64,000 bases of DNA. It comes from Fibrobacter sp. UWH6 (GTDB taxonomy: Bacteria > Fibrobacterota > Fibrobacteria > Fibrobacterales > Fibrobacteraceae). Under the pieces are notes generated by a model. It was not told the origin of the DNA. It saw only the letters and a list, made by a program, of their open reading frames with translations, and made no database searches. This document shows positions 14,736-23,687 of the stretch, one piece after another (positions within the stretch are counted from its first letter, which is position 1; every line of letters begins with the position of its first letter). The stretch is from positions 186,001 through 250,000 of the forward strand of contig NZ_FRAX01000001.1 of NCBI RefSeq assembly GCF_900142465.1, in the 5' to 3' direction. A program made the position numbers and the translations under genes.

Positions 14736-15367
14736 ATGCCAAAATTTTTGCTATCCATCCTTCTTTTTTCCGTTTCCTCCTTCGCTCTTACCCTTGACCA
14801 GGTGCGTGCCGACCTTAAGTCCCGCGCCCTCTCGCAGGATTCTGTGGAAATGAGCATCCGCACCACGGTGAACACGCCGGCAGGCAGGTGGTTTCCATTT
14901 ACATGGTTCAGAAGGGCCGTTCCAAGACCTACACCGAGATGAAGACGTCGTTCATGAACCAGCGCAGCATCGTAAACGGCTCTCGTATGAAGGTCATTGA
15001 CTTGAACACGAATAAGTTCCAGATTTTGCCGTACAACGGAGAGGCTTTGGAGGCCCAGAAGTACACGAACTTCAACCCCCTCGACGCCGGCGAATGGAAA
15101 TCCCCGGTGAGAGTGTCCGAAAACTTATACAAGATCGAGGGTGCCGAGGGTGCGCTTTACTACAATTCCCAGAAAAAACGCATCGAAAAGCTTGAAAACG
15201 ATGATGCAGAAAAGTCCGTGCATACGACGTTCGCCTACGATTCCGAGAATAACCTGAAATCCATGGTGGTCTCCGTGATGGTTTCGGGTATCGAGACGAA
15301 GGTGGTAACGAAAATCCTCGCGCTCCGCAGCTCCGCCAAGTTTCCGGATAAGTTGTTTGAATTCTAG
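14736..15367 (+). pseudogene. Frameshifted exported protein, LolA/outer-membrane lipoprotein-sorting-like
   Basis: The 5' part (MPKFLLSILLFSVSSFALTL..., a signal peptide, then VEMSIRTTVNTPAG) and the 3' part (from ~14882: RQVVSIYMVQKG, SFMNQRSIVNGSRMKVIDLN, ending FPDKLFEF) form one continuous protein in two frames. The break is in the repeat GCAGGCAGG around 14878-14888 and fits loss of one base there. The restored product would be about 210 residues, with a fold like periplasmic LolA or similar lipoprotein-binding proteins; this family call is tentative. It lies between two FISUMP lipoprotein genes in the same direction. A sequencing error is possible. Confidence 0.7.
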
Positions 15368-15390
15368 GAAACTGAAAAAAGGAAACTCTT

Positions 15391-16065
15391 ATGAAAAAGG
15401 TAATGGCTTCGCTTTTGTTCGCCTTGCTGGCACTGTTTTTCTCTTCTTGCCTCACTGACTCCGACGAGGCATGGAGCGCCGAGAAGGTGTGCCCCGACAT
15501 CGGCACGAACGCCTATGGCATGCCGAACCGCGGCACTTTCACCGACGAACGCGACGGCCGCGTTTACAAGTACACGACCATCGGAGACCAGGTGTGGATG
15601 GCCGAGAATCTGAATTACAAGACTGAGGCATGGAGCGTATGCTACTTTGAAGAGGATGGCTGTAATACTGTGGGGCGTTTTTACCTGTATGACAGTGCAA
15701 GCTGCCCACTTGGCTGGCATTTGCCATCTATGGATGAATGGCAGATTCTTGGGAAAAGTGTTGATGGATCAGGGAATGCCGCCTTGCATTTGAAAAGTGT
15801 GTCTGGCTGGATTCCTTTGAACCCTGGAGACTCTGCTAATGGGTATGATGATTGCGGTTTTAATATGCAACCATCTCTCGCCAAGAGAAGGGATGATGGC
15901 TTGTATGCGTACTTTTTGACGTCAACATTGGATTCTTCGATTCGAACAAATGACGTTCCCAATCACGTTTGGCGAGCGGTTTTTGCTTCTCAACGAACGT
16001 CTCTTCACTTTGGCTCAGTTCTACGTGAAGGCGATGTCTCCAATGTCCGTTGCGTAAAGGATTGA
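15391..16065 (+). CDS. FISUMP-domain lipoprotein
   Basis: 224 residues. The lipobox is FSSC (Cys ~20). The module shared with 13900-14733 follows (WSAEKVCPDIGTNAYG to GDQVWMAENLNYK), then NTVGRFYLYDSA, CPLGWHLPSMDEWQIL, a glycine-rich linker and VSNVRCVKD. The second half has diverged completely from the other paralogue and is A/T-richer than the shared module, indicating mosaic assembly. It starts 23 bases after the frameshifted gene and is probably in the same operon. Confidence 0.88.
   Translation: MKKVMASLLFALLALFFSSCLTDSDEAWSAEKVCPDIGTNAYGMPNRGTFTDERDGRVYKYTTIGDQVWMAENLNYKTEAWSVCYFEEDGCNTVGRFYLYDSASCPLGWHLPSMDEWQILGKSVDGSGNAALHLKSVSGWIPLNPGDSANGYDDCGFNMQPSLAKRRDDGLYAYFLTSTLDSSIRTNDVPNHVWRAVFASQRTSLHFGSVLREGDVSNVRCVKD
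15472..15605 (+). repeat. FISUMP 5' module, copy 2
   Basis: Second copy of the 134-bp module at 13987-14120 (one mismatch). Confidence 0.92.
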
Positions 16066-16072
16066 CCTTTAT

Positions 16073-16085
16073 TACATTTTTCTCA
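16073..16085 (+). promoter_or_regulatory. -10-like box six bases before mutT
   Basis: TACATT (16073-16078), then six bases, then ATG. There is no Shine-Dalgarno. Transcription starting about seven bases after the box would give a leaderless mRNA. Three other genes in the window have the same spacing. Confidence 0.4.
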
Positions 16086-16480
16086 TGAAAACAATAGAAG
16101 TTGTGGCCGGTGTTATTTGCGACGAATCCGCCGGGACGAAAAAGTTCTTTGCAACCCAGCGTGGCTACGGCGATCAAAAGGGCGGGTGGGAATTCCCGGG
16201 TGGAAAAATGGAACCTGGCGAAACTCCTGAGCAGGCCTTGGCCCGAGAGCTAAAAGAGGAACTGGCCGTTGATGTGGAGGTGGGGCAGTTCATTACCACG
16301 GTGGAATATGATTACCCTAAATTTCACTTGACCATGCATTGCTATTTCTGTTCCATTGTGAATGGAAGTGTTACTTTATTAGAACACCAAGCGTCTCGTT
16401 GGTTGGGGCCCCAGGAGCTTCATGGTCTGGATTGGCTTCCTGCGGATGTGGGGGTGGTGAAGGCCATATTGGCATTGTAG
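16085..16480 (+). CDS. mutT: MutT-like Nudix hydrolase (8-oxo-dGTP diphosphatase)
   Basis: 131 residues, the size of E. coli MutT. A perfect Nudix box starts near residue 39: GGKMEPGETPEQALARELKE followed by EL (GX5EX7REUXEE). The N-terminus MKTIEVVAGVICDE and the late HQASRWLGPQELHGLDWLPA segment are also MutT-like. It sanitises the nucleotide pool by removing 8-oxo-dGTP. The gene stands alone between the FISUMP genes and der, so it marks the return to core genome. Confidence 0.92.
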   Translation: MKTIEVVAGVICDESAGTKKFFATQRGYGDQKGGWEFPGGKMEPGETPEQALARELKEELAVDVEVGQFITTVEYDYPKFHLTMHCYFCSIVNGSVTLLEHQASRWLGPQELHGLDWLPADVGVVKAILAL

Positions 16481-16523
16481 TACCTTAAGACAGGCGCATA
16501 AATATTCTATATTTTCCCCCATA

Positions 16524-17951
16524 ATGAAGTTACCTATCGTATGTATTATTGGACGCCCCAACGTAGGCAAGTCCTCCCTGTTTAACCGCATTCTCGGCCG
16601 TCGTGCCGCCGTGGTTAGTGACCGTGATGGCGTCACCCGCGACCGTCATTACCAGAATGCCCGTTTCAAGGGTCATGAATTTACCGTGGTGGATACTGGC
16701 GGATTCCTGCCCGACGACACCATCGATGTGCTGGCCGATAGCGTCCGCACCCAGATTTTTAATGCAGTCAATGAATCCGACTTGGTGCTGTTCATGGTGG
16801 ATGTCCGTGTGGGCATTACCAAGCTGGACCAGCAGTTCGCACGCCTGATCCGCAAGCTGGACAAGAAGGTGATTCTTGTGGCCAACAAGAGCGAAAACGG
16901 TGGCGACCGTCAGGAAAGCTATGAATTCCTGAAGCTGGGTTTTGGTCAGCCCCGCACTATCAGTGCCCTGACCGGTTACGCCTGCCTTTCCCTTCTCGAT
17001 GAAATCATCGCTGTGCTTCCGACTCCGGTTCGCGGTGAACGTCGTGAAGAACGCCCCATCAAGTTTGCCATTCTCGGTCGACCCAACGCCGGCAAGAGCA
17101 CCTTGCTCAACCGCCTGCTGAACGAAGAACGTGCCGTGGTCAGCGATATTCCGGGTACCACCCGCGATTCCATTGACTGCGACTTTGTTGTAGATGGCAA
17201 GAAGTTTGTTGTTACCGACACCGCTGGCCTCCGCAAGAAGGCCAAGGTCGACGACGAAGTGGAAATCTTCAGTAACATGCGCACTCTGGAAAGCATTCGC
17301 CGTTCCGACGTGTCTGTGCTGATGGTGGACTGCACCCGCGGTCTCGAAATTCAGGATTTCCGCATCATCACCGAAATTCGCAAGGCTGGCAAGGGCCTGG
17401 TCCTGTTGCTGAACAAGTGGGACATTCTCCCCAACAAGACCGAAAAGTCCTTTGACCACATGGTTAAGGAAATGATGGAACGCGAACCCATGCTGGAATA
17501 CGTTCCCATTCTCTCTATCAGTGCCAAGGAAGGCCAGCGCATCAACCGCGTCATTCAGGCTATCCAGACCGTGTATGCCAACTGCCGCCGAGTTCTTGGC
17601 CGCGACAATGTTGCCCAGGCTTTCGCTAAGTTCATCGAAGAAAATCCGGTGCCTAGCCAGAACGCCCGTACGGTTCAGCTGACCCGTGCCTGCCAGATCA
17701 TGGTGGAACCCCCTGTAATCGCTATCGAGACCCGCACCCCTGATTTGGTGGCCGAGTCTTACAAGCGCTACCTGATGAAGAAGTTCTTTGAGGAATTCCA
17801 GCTGCAAGGCGCTCCTCTCCGTTTGAACTTCGATATGAAATTAACCCTTAGAAAGGATGAAGAACTTGAACAGTTTACTGAGTCTTCCAATAGCGTACTT
17901 GCTGGGGTCGATACCCAGCGCCATATGGATCGCAAAAATCGCGAAAGGTAA
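16524..17951 (+). CDS. der: GTPase Der (EngA), ribosome assembly
   Basis: 475 residues with two tandem GTPase domains. G1 motifs are GRPNVGKSS (near residue 10) and GRPNAGKST (near 190); G3 motifs are DTGG and DTAG; G4 motifs are NKSE and NKWD. The C-terminal KH-like domain (PVPSQNARTVQLTRACQ..., GAPLRLNF) follows. Der is needed for 50S subunit maturation. NKSE in the first domain deviates from the usual NKxD. A TATATT box lies ten bases before the ATG. The last 95 bases overlap the start of plsY in another frame. Confidence 0.97.
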   Translation: MKLPIVCIIGRPNVGKSSLFNRILGRRAAVVSDRDGVTRDRHYQNARFKGHEFTVVDTGGFLPDDTIDVLADSVRTQIFNAVNESDLVLFMVDVRVGITKLDQQFARLIRKLDKKVILVANKSENGGDRQESYEFLKLGFGQPRTISALTGYACLSLLDEIIAVLPTPVRGERREERPIKFAILGRPNAGKSTLLNRLLNEERAVVSDIPGTTRDSIDCDFVVDGKKFVVTDTAGLRKKAKVDDEVEIFSNMRTLESIRRSDVSVLMVDCTRGLEIQDFRIITEIRKAGKGLVLLLNKWDILPNKTEKSFDHMVKEMMEREPMLEYVPILSISAKEGQRINRVIQAIQTVYANCRRVLGRDNVAQAFAKFIEENPVPSQNARTVQLTRACQIMVEPPVIAIETRTPDLVAESYKRYLMKKFFEEFQLQGAPLRLNFDMKLTLRKDEELEQFTESSNSVLAGVDTQRHMDRKNRER

Positions 17952-18534
17952 GGACTTCGATATCCGCGAATACGGATCGAAGAATGCCGGCCTTACAAAT
18001 ACATTCCGCGTCTTGGGCTGGAAGCCCGCCCTGCCGGTTGTGTTCATGGACTTGCTGAAGGGTTTCTTTGGACCTTTCATTGCCGCTCTCATGTGCAAGG
18101 CCCAGGTTGAAGCCGGTGGTGCCGACTGGTCTAGCTGGGTTCCCCTGGTTGCTGGTCTTCTGGTGATTCTTGGCCATAGCTTCACTTGTTTTGCCGGTTT
18201 CCGCGGCGGTAAGGGTGTTCTGGCTGCACTGGGTGTGTTCCTTGCCATTAGCCCCATTACCGTGCTTATCGGTTTTGCCACCTGGATTATCCTGACCTTC
18301 TCTACAAAGTATGTGTCTGTGGGGAGCATTGGCGGCTGCGCCGTTCTGGGTCTTCTGTCTGTGTACGGCTACCTGGTTCCCGAACATTATCTGGAATCCA
18401 TCAATCTCGGTCAGATGATTCTTGCCGTGATTGTTGCTGTCTTTGTGATTGTAAAGCATAAGTCCAACATCAAACGTTTGATGAATGGTACCGAAAACGG
18501 TTTTGGTAGCAAGCGCAAGACTCCCAAACAATAA
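17857..18534 (+). CDS. plsY: Glycerol-3-phosphate acyltransferase PlsY
   Basis: 225 residues and several membrane helices. PlsY motifs are intact: AYLLGSIPSA at the N-terminus, REYGSKNAGLTNTFRVLG, LGHSFTCFAGFRGGKGVLAA, and the last helices. It transfers an acyl group from acyl-phosphate to glycerol-3-phosphate, the first step of phospholipid synthesis. AAAGGA lies upstream of the ATG. The conserved N-terminus starts inside der, so the 95-base overlap is real. The tail after residue 205 is basic. gpsA, which makes its substrate, follows 41 bases later. Confidence 0.95.
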   Translation: MKNLNSLLSLPIAYLLGSIPSAIWIAKIAKGKDFDIREYGSKNAGLTNTFRVLGWKPALPVVFMDLLKGFFGPFIAALMCKAQVEAGGADWSSWVPLVAGLLVILGHSFTCFAGFRGGKGVLAALGVFLAISPITVLIGFATWIILTFSTKYVSVGSIGGCAVLGLLSVYGYLVPEHYLESINLGQMILAVIVAVFVIVKHKSNIKRLMNGTENGFGSKRKTPKQ

Positions 18535-18575
18535 ACGTTAATTTTGTAGATTGTTTTGTAAACGAGGTTTTTATT

Positions 18576-19589
18576 ATGAAAGTTACAGTTTTGGGTACCG
18601 GCGGCTGGGGTCTTACCCTGGGCCAGGTGATTTACGAAAATAAGAACGACATTACTTTTTGGACCAATTCCCAGGCTGAAGTCGATCTGCTTTCTACTGA
18701 ACATCAGTACAAGGATAAGCTTCCCGGTGTAATTTTCCCCGCTGACTTTAAGTATACCACCGACATGAATGCCGCCCTCGAAGGCGCAGAAATGGTGATG
18801 ATCGTGGTGCCTTCCCAGTTCATGGGCGGTGTTGCCAAGAATCTTGGTCAGTGGACCCCTGAAAAGGGTAAGGAACCGGTGGTGGTTTGCGCTACCAAGG
18901 GTATTCTCGAAGGTACCAATCAGCTCATGAGCGAAGTCCTTCTTGAAAATGTTCCTTGGCTCACCGACGACAAGATGGTTGCCTTTAGCGGTCCGTCTCA
19001 CGCCGAAGAAGTTAGCCGCCATGTGCTGACTGCAATCGTTGCCGCTTCTACTAGCGAAGAGTCTGCAAAGCTGGTGCAGAAGGCTATGAGCTGCTCCTAC
19101 CTCCGCGTGTACACCTCTACCGATATTATCGGTGTGGAACTTTGCGGTTCCGTGAAGAACGTGATTGCCATCGCTTCTGGTGTGCTTTATGGTGTTGGCG
19201 CTGGCGACAATACTCGTGCAGCCCTCCTCACTCGCGGTCAGGCAGAAATGTGCCGCCTGGGTCGTGCCATGGGTGCCAATCCCGAAACCTTCGCTGGCCT
19301 TGCCGGTATGGGTGACTTGATTGTGACTTGCCTTTCTCAGCATAGCCGTAACCGTTATGTGGGTGAACACATCGGTAAGGGAGAAACTATTGATCAGGTT
19401 CTCGGCGGCATGAAGATGATTGCCGAAGGCGTCCCCACTTGCCGTAGCACCAAGGCTCTGGCCGACAAGCTTGGCGTCGAAATGCCTATCGTGAATGCTG
19501 TTTACGACTTGCTCTTTGGTGGCAAGACCGTGAAGGAAGTTTTCGACGAAATTTGGGGCCGTGACCTGAAGGCCGAAAACTGGAACTAA
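18576..19589 (+). CDS. gpsA: Glycerol-3-phosphate dehydrogenase [NAD(P)+]
   Basis: 337 residues. Rossmann start VTVLGTGGWGLTLG, then VVPSQFM, ATKGI, SGPSHAEEV, and the substrate-binding lysine region GVELCGSVKNVIAIASGVLYG; GLAGMGDLIVTC completes the family pattern. It reduces dihydroxyacetone phosphate to glycerol-3-phosphate for PlsY. It follows plsY in the same operon and has GAGG upstream of its ATG. Confidence 0.97.
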   Translation: MKVTVLGTGGWGLTLGQVIYENKNDITFWTNSQAEVDLLSTEHQYKDKLPGVIFPADFKYTTDMNAALEGAEMVMIVVPSQFMGGVAKNLGQWTPEKGKEPVVVCATKGILEGTNQLMSEVLLENVPWLTDDKMVAFSGPSHAEEVSRHVLTAIVAASTSEESAKLVQKAMSCSYLRVYTSTDIIGVELCGSVKNVIAIASGVLYGVGAGDNTRAALLTRGQAEMCRLGRAMGANPETFAGLAGMGDLIVTCLSQHSRNRYVGEHIGKGETIDQVLGGMKMIAEGVPTCRSTKALADKLGVEMPIVNAVYDLLFGGKTVKEVFDEIWGRDLKAENWN

Positions 19590-19610
19590 CTTCCACCCTA
19601 AAGCTTAAGC

Positions 19611-19642
19611 AAAAAGTCCTGGTGAAATACCAGGACTTTTTT
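19611..19642. terminator. Terminator after gpsA
   Basis: AAAAAGTCCTGGT / ACCAGGACTTTTTT with a GAAAT loop. It is bidirectional and also serves the minus-strand cluster. Confidence 0.92.
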
Positions 19643-19689
19643 GCTTTGTTATGAATTACGAGTTATAAAACCAGGCGCCTCCGGCGCGA

Positions 19690-20637
19690 TTATTTGTTCC
19701 CTTTGAGGACTGCAAATGCTACAGCCCCCTGCACGGCCTGGAAAATCATGGGGATGTAGCCGATCAGGGCCGCGGCCAGGACGATGTCTGCGGGAATTCC
19801 CAGCAGACCTGTAAACAGGCTGACGTTCACACTTTCGCGAAGTCCTATCCCATTGATGGAAATGGGCAACATGGAAACCGTTATGGTGATGGTCATGAAT
19901 ATGGTTATGGTGGCCAAGTCAACAGGGGAGCCTACGGCCTGGAAGTAGGCGTAGTGGATTAGAATCGAAGAAATCTGCAGCCAGATGGAATCCACACCCG
20001 AAAGGATGAAGGCTTTCTTGTAACCGCGGTAAATGCTGAAGGCGTTTTGCAGTTTCAGGAGGAATGGAATCTTCTGGCCTAGTGTGTCGGGAATCTTTAT
20101 TTTGTCTGAAAATAGCCCGGCCGTAATGATCAGGATGCTGAGGAGGGCCACTCCGCAAACCGCTCCCGTGTAAATGGCGGGAATTTGCAGTCTGGTAATG
20201 ACAAAGGGGAACATGGCGAAGAAGCAGAGGAACATGGCCAAAAGCCCCATCACTCTCGATATGACGACGGCGGCGACGGAATTTGCCGTGTTGCCGAAAC
20301 GCTTGCCGAAGGCGATTGTCTTTACGGCATCCCCGCCAAATCCGCTGGGAAGCAAGTTGTTGAAGAAATAGCCCAGGGCGATGTAACCGTAAAAAATTCT
20401 GAAGGGGACTTTCTTGCCTTCGTCAAGAAGCAGACAACGCCATCGGTTGGCTTGGATTGCCATGCTAAAAACGGTGCAGATCAGGATAAGTCCAATCCAG
20501 GGGAGAGCCTGTTCCGTCCAATGGCTGCAGACCTTTGCGAAGGGAACCTTGTAAAAGATAAAGCCAAGGCCGCCCACACTTACAACGACCTTCAGCAGGT
20601 TCAGCAGTTTTTTCTTTAGGTTGGATTGGCTCTGCAT
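19690..20637 (-). CDS. Lysylphosphatidylglycerol synthase/flippase-like membrane protein
   Basis: 315 residues with about seven to eight hydrophobic helices. The family pattern (UPF0104 / LPG_synthase_TM, the AglD/MprF transmembrane domain) is visible: WRCLLLDEGKKVPFRIFY, GYFFNNLLPSGFGGDAVK, VVISRVMGLL, ISINGIGLRESVNV. Members without the soluble catalytic domain are proposed lipid or polyprenol-sugar flippases. It is the last gene of a minus-strand operon gmd-rmd-glycosyltransferase-this gene, three bases after its neighbour, so a role in export of a rhamnose-type glycan is likely but inferred. Confidence 0.85.
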   Translation of the reverse strand: MQSQSNLKKKLLNLLKVVVSVGGLGFIFYKVPFAKVCSHWTEQALPWIGLILICTVFSMAIQANRWRCLLLDEGKKVPFRIFYGYIALGYFFNNLLPSGFGGDAVKTIAFGKRFGNTANSVAAVVISRVMGLLAMFLCFFAMFPFVITRLQIPAIYTGAVCGVALLSILIITAGLFSDKIKIPDTLGQKIPFLLKLQNAFSIYRGYKKAFILSGVDSIWLQISSILIHYAYFQAVGSPVDLATITIFMTITITVSMLPISINGIGLRESVNVSLFTGLLGIPADIVLAAALIGYIPMIFQAVQGAVAFAVLKGNK

Positions 20638-20640
20638 GGA

Positions 20641-21726
20641 TTATTTCCCTGCGACTTCTGCGGCAATTTCTGCAAGTTCCCTGGCGCTCTTTTCCCAGGT
20701 AAACTGGCTCACCCAGGCATCAATCTTGTCGTCAAACATTCCCTTGGAGTCAATGGATTTTTCGAGAGCCTGTGCTACGCTGGAAGGATCCTTGGGGTCA
20801 AAATAGGTGGCCACGTCACCGCCAACTTCAGGCAGCGAAGATGTGTTGGAACAGGCGACCGGAGTACCGCAGGCGAATGCCTCCAGAACGGGAAGGCCGA
20901 AACCTTCATACAGGGAGGGGAGCACAAAAAGGTCTGCCAGGTTGTACAGATTTACCAGGTCGTCCTGGCTTACCATGCCTGCGTGAATTGTCAGGTCAGC
21001 GATTCCCAAGTCAGATTCCTTGGTGGCGTTGGTGCGCCCGGCAAAGGCCTTGCCTACGAGAACGAGACGGCAATCTTCCTTGCCCTTCATCTGGGCGAAA
21101 CCGTCAAGGAGTCCGTTCAAATTCTTGTGAGGAAGAAGGTTGCCTACATACAGGAGAATCTTCTTGTCGCGGGGAATGTTGAACTTTTCGTAAAGGTATT
21201 CCACGTCTTCCTTGGGCTTGCGGATGAATTCCTTACCGGCTGCCAGAAGAACCTTAGTAATCTTGCTTGTGTCTGCGTTGTAGAAACGGACCAGGTCGTT
21301 CTTTGTGCTTTCGGAATCGACAATGATACGGTTGGCGCGCTTGCAGACAAACCAGAAAATAAATTTAAAGTAGAGGTGGACAATTTTTGAGGGCAGGAAT
21401 TCTGGATAGACCAGGTGGGTCAAATCGTGAATGGTGACCATCATTTTGCCGCGGTAGAACAGGGGCACATTGCAATGGGGAATGTGCAGGACGTCTGGCT
21501 TTTCACGGCGAAGTTTGCAATAGGGGAACTTCAACTGTTCCTTGTACCCGTAAATGCCGCTGATGAAAGGGATGTGCTTTGGAACTTCAGGATATTCTGC
21601 AAGTTCCTTGGGGTCGCCCAGAGCGATTTTGTAGCCGACGTCCTTCAGCCAATGCTGAATGCAGGTGCCAATGCCGGAACGGCTGACCATGCGTGCGTCA
21701 ATTGCGATTTTAGGCATTTCTTTCAT
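20641..21726 (-). CDS. GT4-family glycosyltransferase
   Basis: About 361 residues, GT-B fold. The N-terminus is KIAIDARMVSRSGIGTCIQH; RIIVDSESTKNDL and LYVGNLLPHKNLNGLLDGFA mark the inter-domain region. The donor-site signature is FVLPSLYEGFGLPVLEAFACG followed by PEVGGDVATYFDP. ATG 21726 is taken as start (GGATG upstream); the frame extends to a TTG at 21732. It overlaps the end of rmd by 17 bases. It probably transfers the deoxyhexose made by gmd/rmd or a partner sugar; the acceptor is unknown. Confidence 0.9.
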   Translation of the reverse strand: MKEMPKIAIDARMVSRSGIGTCIQHWLKDVGYKIALGDPKELAEYPEVPKHIPFISGIYGYKEQLKFPYCKLRREKPDVLHIPHCNVPLFYRGKMMVTIHDLTHLVYPEFLPSKIVHLYFKFIFWFVCKRANRIIVDSESTKNDLVRFYNADTSKITKVLLAAGKEFIRKPKEDVEYLYEKFNIPRDKKILLYVGNLLPHKNLNGLLDGFAQMKGKEDCRLVLVGKAFAGRTNATKESDLGIADLTIHAGMVSQDDLVNLYNLADLFVLPSLYEGFGLPVLEAFACGTPVACSNTSSLPEVGGDVATYFDPKDPSSVAQALEKSIDSKGMFDDKIDAWVSQFTWEKSARELAEIAAEVAGK

Positions 21727-22597
21727 TGTCAAACATCCACTTCAAAGTTTCTTGGATGGGAGTGCCGCGCCAGTAGCCTGCGTTTACAATGCGGCTGTTA
21801 TCCGCACATTGGTAGGGCATGTCGACGGGGCGCATCCTTTCGGGATCCTGTTCTACGTTGATCTTGACCGTTGCAAAACTCACGATGGTCTGTAGCAAGT
21901 CCTCGACCTTATGGGCCTTTCCGGACCCCACGTTATAGGTGTGGAATTCGTTCTTGTTTTCAAGAAGCAGACGGTAGGTTCGAACCACGTCGCGGACATC
22001 GGAAAAATCTCTGTAGGCGCTTAGGTTGCCCACCTTGATGGTTCCTTCCCGGCCGCTTTTTTCGATGCGGGCAGCCTGTCCGACGAAGCTAGGAATGGCG
22101 AAGGCTTCTACCTGTCCTACGCCAGTGTGGTTAAAGGAACGGGTACAGATAATCTGCATTCCGTATTTCTTGCGAAAAAGGTCTGCAAAATTTTCCTGGG
22201 CAATCTTGGAAATTCCATAGGGGTTTGATGCCTGCAGGGAATCGCTTTCCTTGAGGGGGGATTCCTGTTGGGCGTATTCCTCGGCGCTTCCGATCAGGAG
22301 GGTCTTGGCGTGGGGGGCCAGTTCCTGGATTGCTTCCAACAAGTACAGCGTACCTTTAACATTGACGTCCATTGTCAAGGTCGGATTTTTCCAGGAGGCA
22401 CCAACAGAACTGATGGCGGCCAAGTTTACGATGTAGTCGGGATTGCTCTTGCGGATGGCAGCTTCTAGGCTGGCCTTGTCAAGAAGGTTGATTTCGGGCA
22501 TGTCCGTTGGAAAAACAGTGTGCCCGGCTTCTTCCAGTTCGCGGGTCAGGTATTTGCCCACGAAACCTGCTGCTCCGACAATGAGAGCCCTGCCCAT
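21710..22597 (-). CDS. rmd: GDP-6-deoxy-D-mannose reductase (NAD-dependent epimerase family)
   Basis: 295 residues, extended SDR family. Glycine motif GAAGFVGKYL, NLAAIS, the catalytic Tyr-Lys in NPYGISKIAQ, and FNHTGVGQVEAFAIP, which is typical of Rmd rather than of fucose synthase. Rmd reduces GDP-4-keto-6-deoxymannose to GDP-D-rhamnose. It starts one base inside the gmd stop (TAATG), so both are translated together. RmlD-like or GDP-fucose synthase activity is less likely. Confidence 0.88.
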   Translation of the reverse strand: MGRALIVGAAGFVGKYLTRELEEAGHTVFPTDMPEINLLDKASLEAAIRKSNPDYIVNLAAISSVGASWKNPTLTMDVNVKGTLYLLEAIQELAPHAKTLLIGSAEEYAQQESPLKESDSLQASNPYGISKIAQENFADLFRKKYGMQIICTRSFNHTGVGQVEAFAIPSFVGQAARIEKSGREGTIKVGNLSAYRDFSDVRDVVRTYRLLLENKNEFHTYNVGSGKAHKVEDLLQTIVSFATVKINVEQDPERMRPVDMPYQCADNSRIVNAGYWRGTPIQETLKWMFDNERNA

Positions 22598-23616
22598 TAA
22601 ATTTTACCTTCGGCCAAAAGCTTGATGTCGCTTGCGACCATGCGGGAAACCAGGTCTTCGTAGCTGATTTCGGGTTTCCAACCGAGAACCTTGCGGGCCT
22701 TGCTGGAATCGCCGATGAGAAGGTCTACTTCTGCGGGGCGGAAGAACTGAGGGTTGACCTTGACCACGACCTTGCCGTTGTCTTTGCGGGTGGCGAATTC
22801 GTCGACGCCCTGTCCGTGCCAGGTCAATTCCATACCGGCAGCCTTGAAGGCCATAGTCACAAATTCGCGAACCGTATGAGTTACGCCCGAAGAAACGACG
22901 AAGTCGTCTGCAGTGGGCTGCTGGAGCATAAGCCACATGGCGCGTACATAGTCTGCGGAATGACCCCAGTCGCGGCTGGCGTCCATATTGCCCAATTCGA
23001 CGCAATCCTGAAGGCCTGCCTTGATCTTGGCAACGGCGATGGTAATCTTACGGGTTACGAATTCGGCTCCGCGGCGTTCGGATTCGTGGTTGAAGAGAAT
23101 GCCGGAGCAGGCGAACATTCCGTAGCTTTCGCGGTAGTTCTTGATAATCCAGTGTCCGTACAGCTTGGATACGCCATAAGGGCTGCGGGGGTAGAACGGC
23201 GTTTCTTCGTTTTGCGGAATGGCCTGGACCTTTCCGAACATTTCGCTGGTGCTTGCCTGGTACACGCGGGTGTCGGGCTTGCACAGACGTACCGCTTCCA
23301 GAAGCTTTGTAACACCGATGGCATTGATGTCTGCGGTAGAGAGGGGCGTTTCCCAGGATGTAGTCACGAAGGACTGTGCTGCCAGATTGTAGATTTCGTC
23401 GGGCTTGGCGATTTCCATGGCTCTCAGCAGGGAGGCGGAATCGGTCATATCACCGAAGATAAACGTTACCTTACCCTGGAGGTGCTCGGCGTTGTTAAAG
23501 TCCAGTTTGCTCTTGCGACGGACTAAACCGAAGACTTCGTAGCCTTTCTCCAAAAGAAACTCCGCCAAATAGGAGCCATCCTGGCCAGTAATACCTGTAA
23601 TCAATGCTCTTTTCAT
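22597..23616 (-). CDS. gmd: GDP-mannose 4,6-dehydratase
   Basis: 339 residues. ALITGITGQDGSYLAEFLLE at the N-terminus, VFGLVRRKS, the Thr of STSEMFGKVQ, Tyr-Lys in SPYGVSKLYGHW, NHESERRGAEFVTRKI, and WGHSADYVRAMWLML are all Gmd hallmarks. It converts GDP-mannose to GDP-4-keto-6-deoxymannose, the substrate for rmd next to it. A TATCTT box lies seven bases before the ATG, and dnaE diverges 70 bases away. Confidence 0.97.
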   Translation of the reverse strand: MKRALITGITGQDGSYLAEFLLEKGYEVFGLVRRKSKLDFNNAEHLQGKVTFIFGDMTDSASLLRAMEIAKPDEIYNLAAQSFVTTSWETPLSTADINAIGVTKLLEAVRLCKPDTRVYQASTSEMFGKVQAIPQNEETPFYPRSPYGVSKLYGHWIIKNYRESYGMFACSGILFNHESERRGAEFVTRKITIAVAKIKAGLQDCVELGNMDASRDWGHSADYVRAMWLMLQQPTADDFVVSSGVTHTVREFVTMAFKAAGMELTWHGQGVDEFATRKDNGKVVVKVNPQFFRPAEVDLLIGDSSKARKVLGWKPEISYEDLVSRMVASDIKLLAEGKI

Positions 23617-23674
23617 AGTTTTAAAGATAGTAATATTCGGCGAATTCCTTCGCGAAAGGGGAGGCTGCTTTTTT

Positions 23675-23687
23675 TATATTGCGGCTA
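23675..23687 (+). promoter_or_regulatory. -10-like box six bases before dnaE
   Basis: TATATT (23675-23680), six bases, then ATG (23687). There is no ribosome-binding site, so a leaderless transcript is suggested. Confidence 0.45.
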
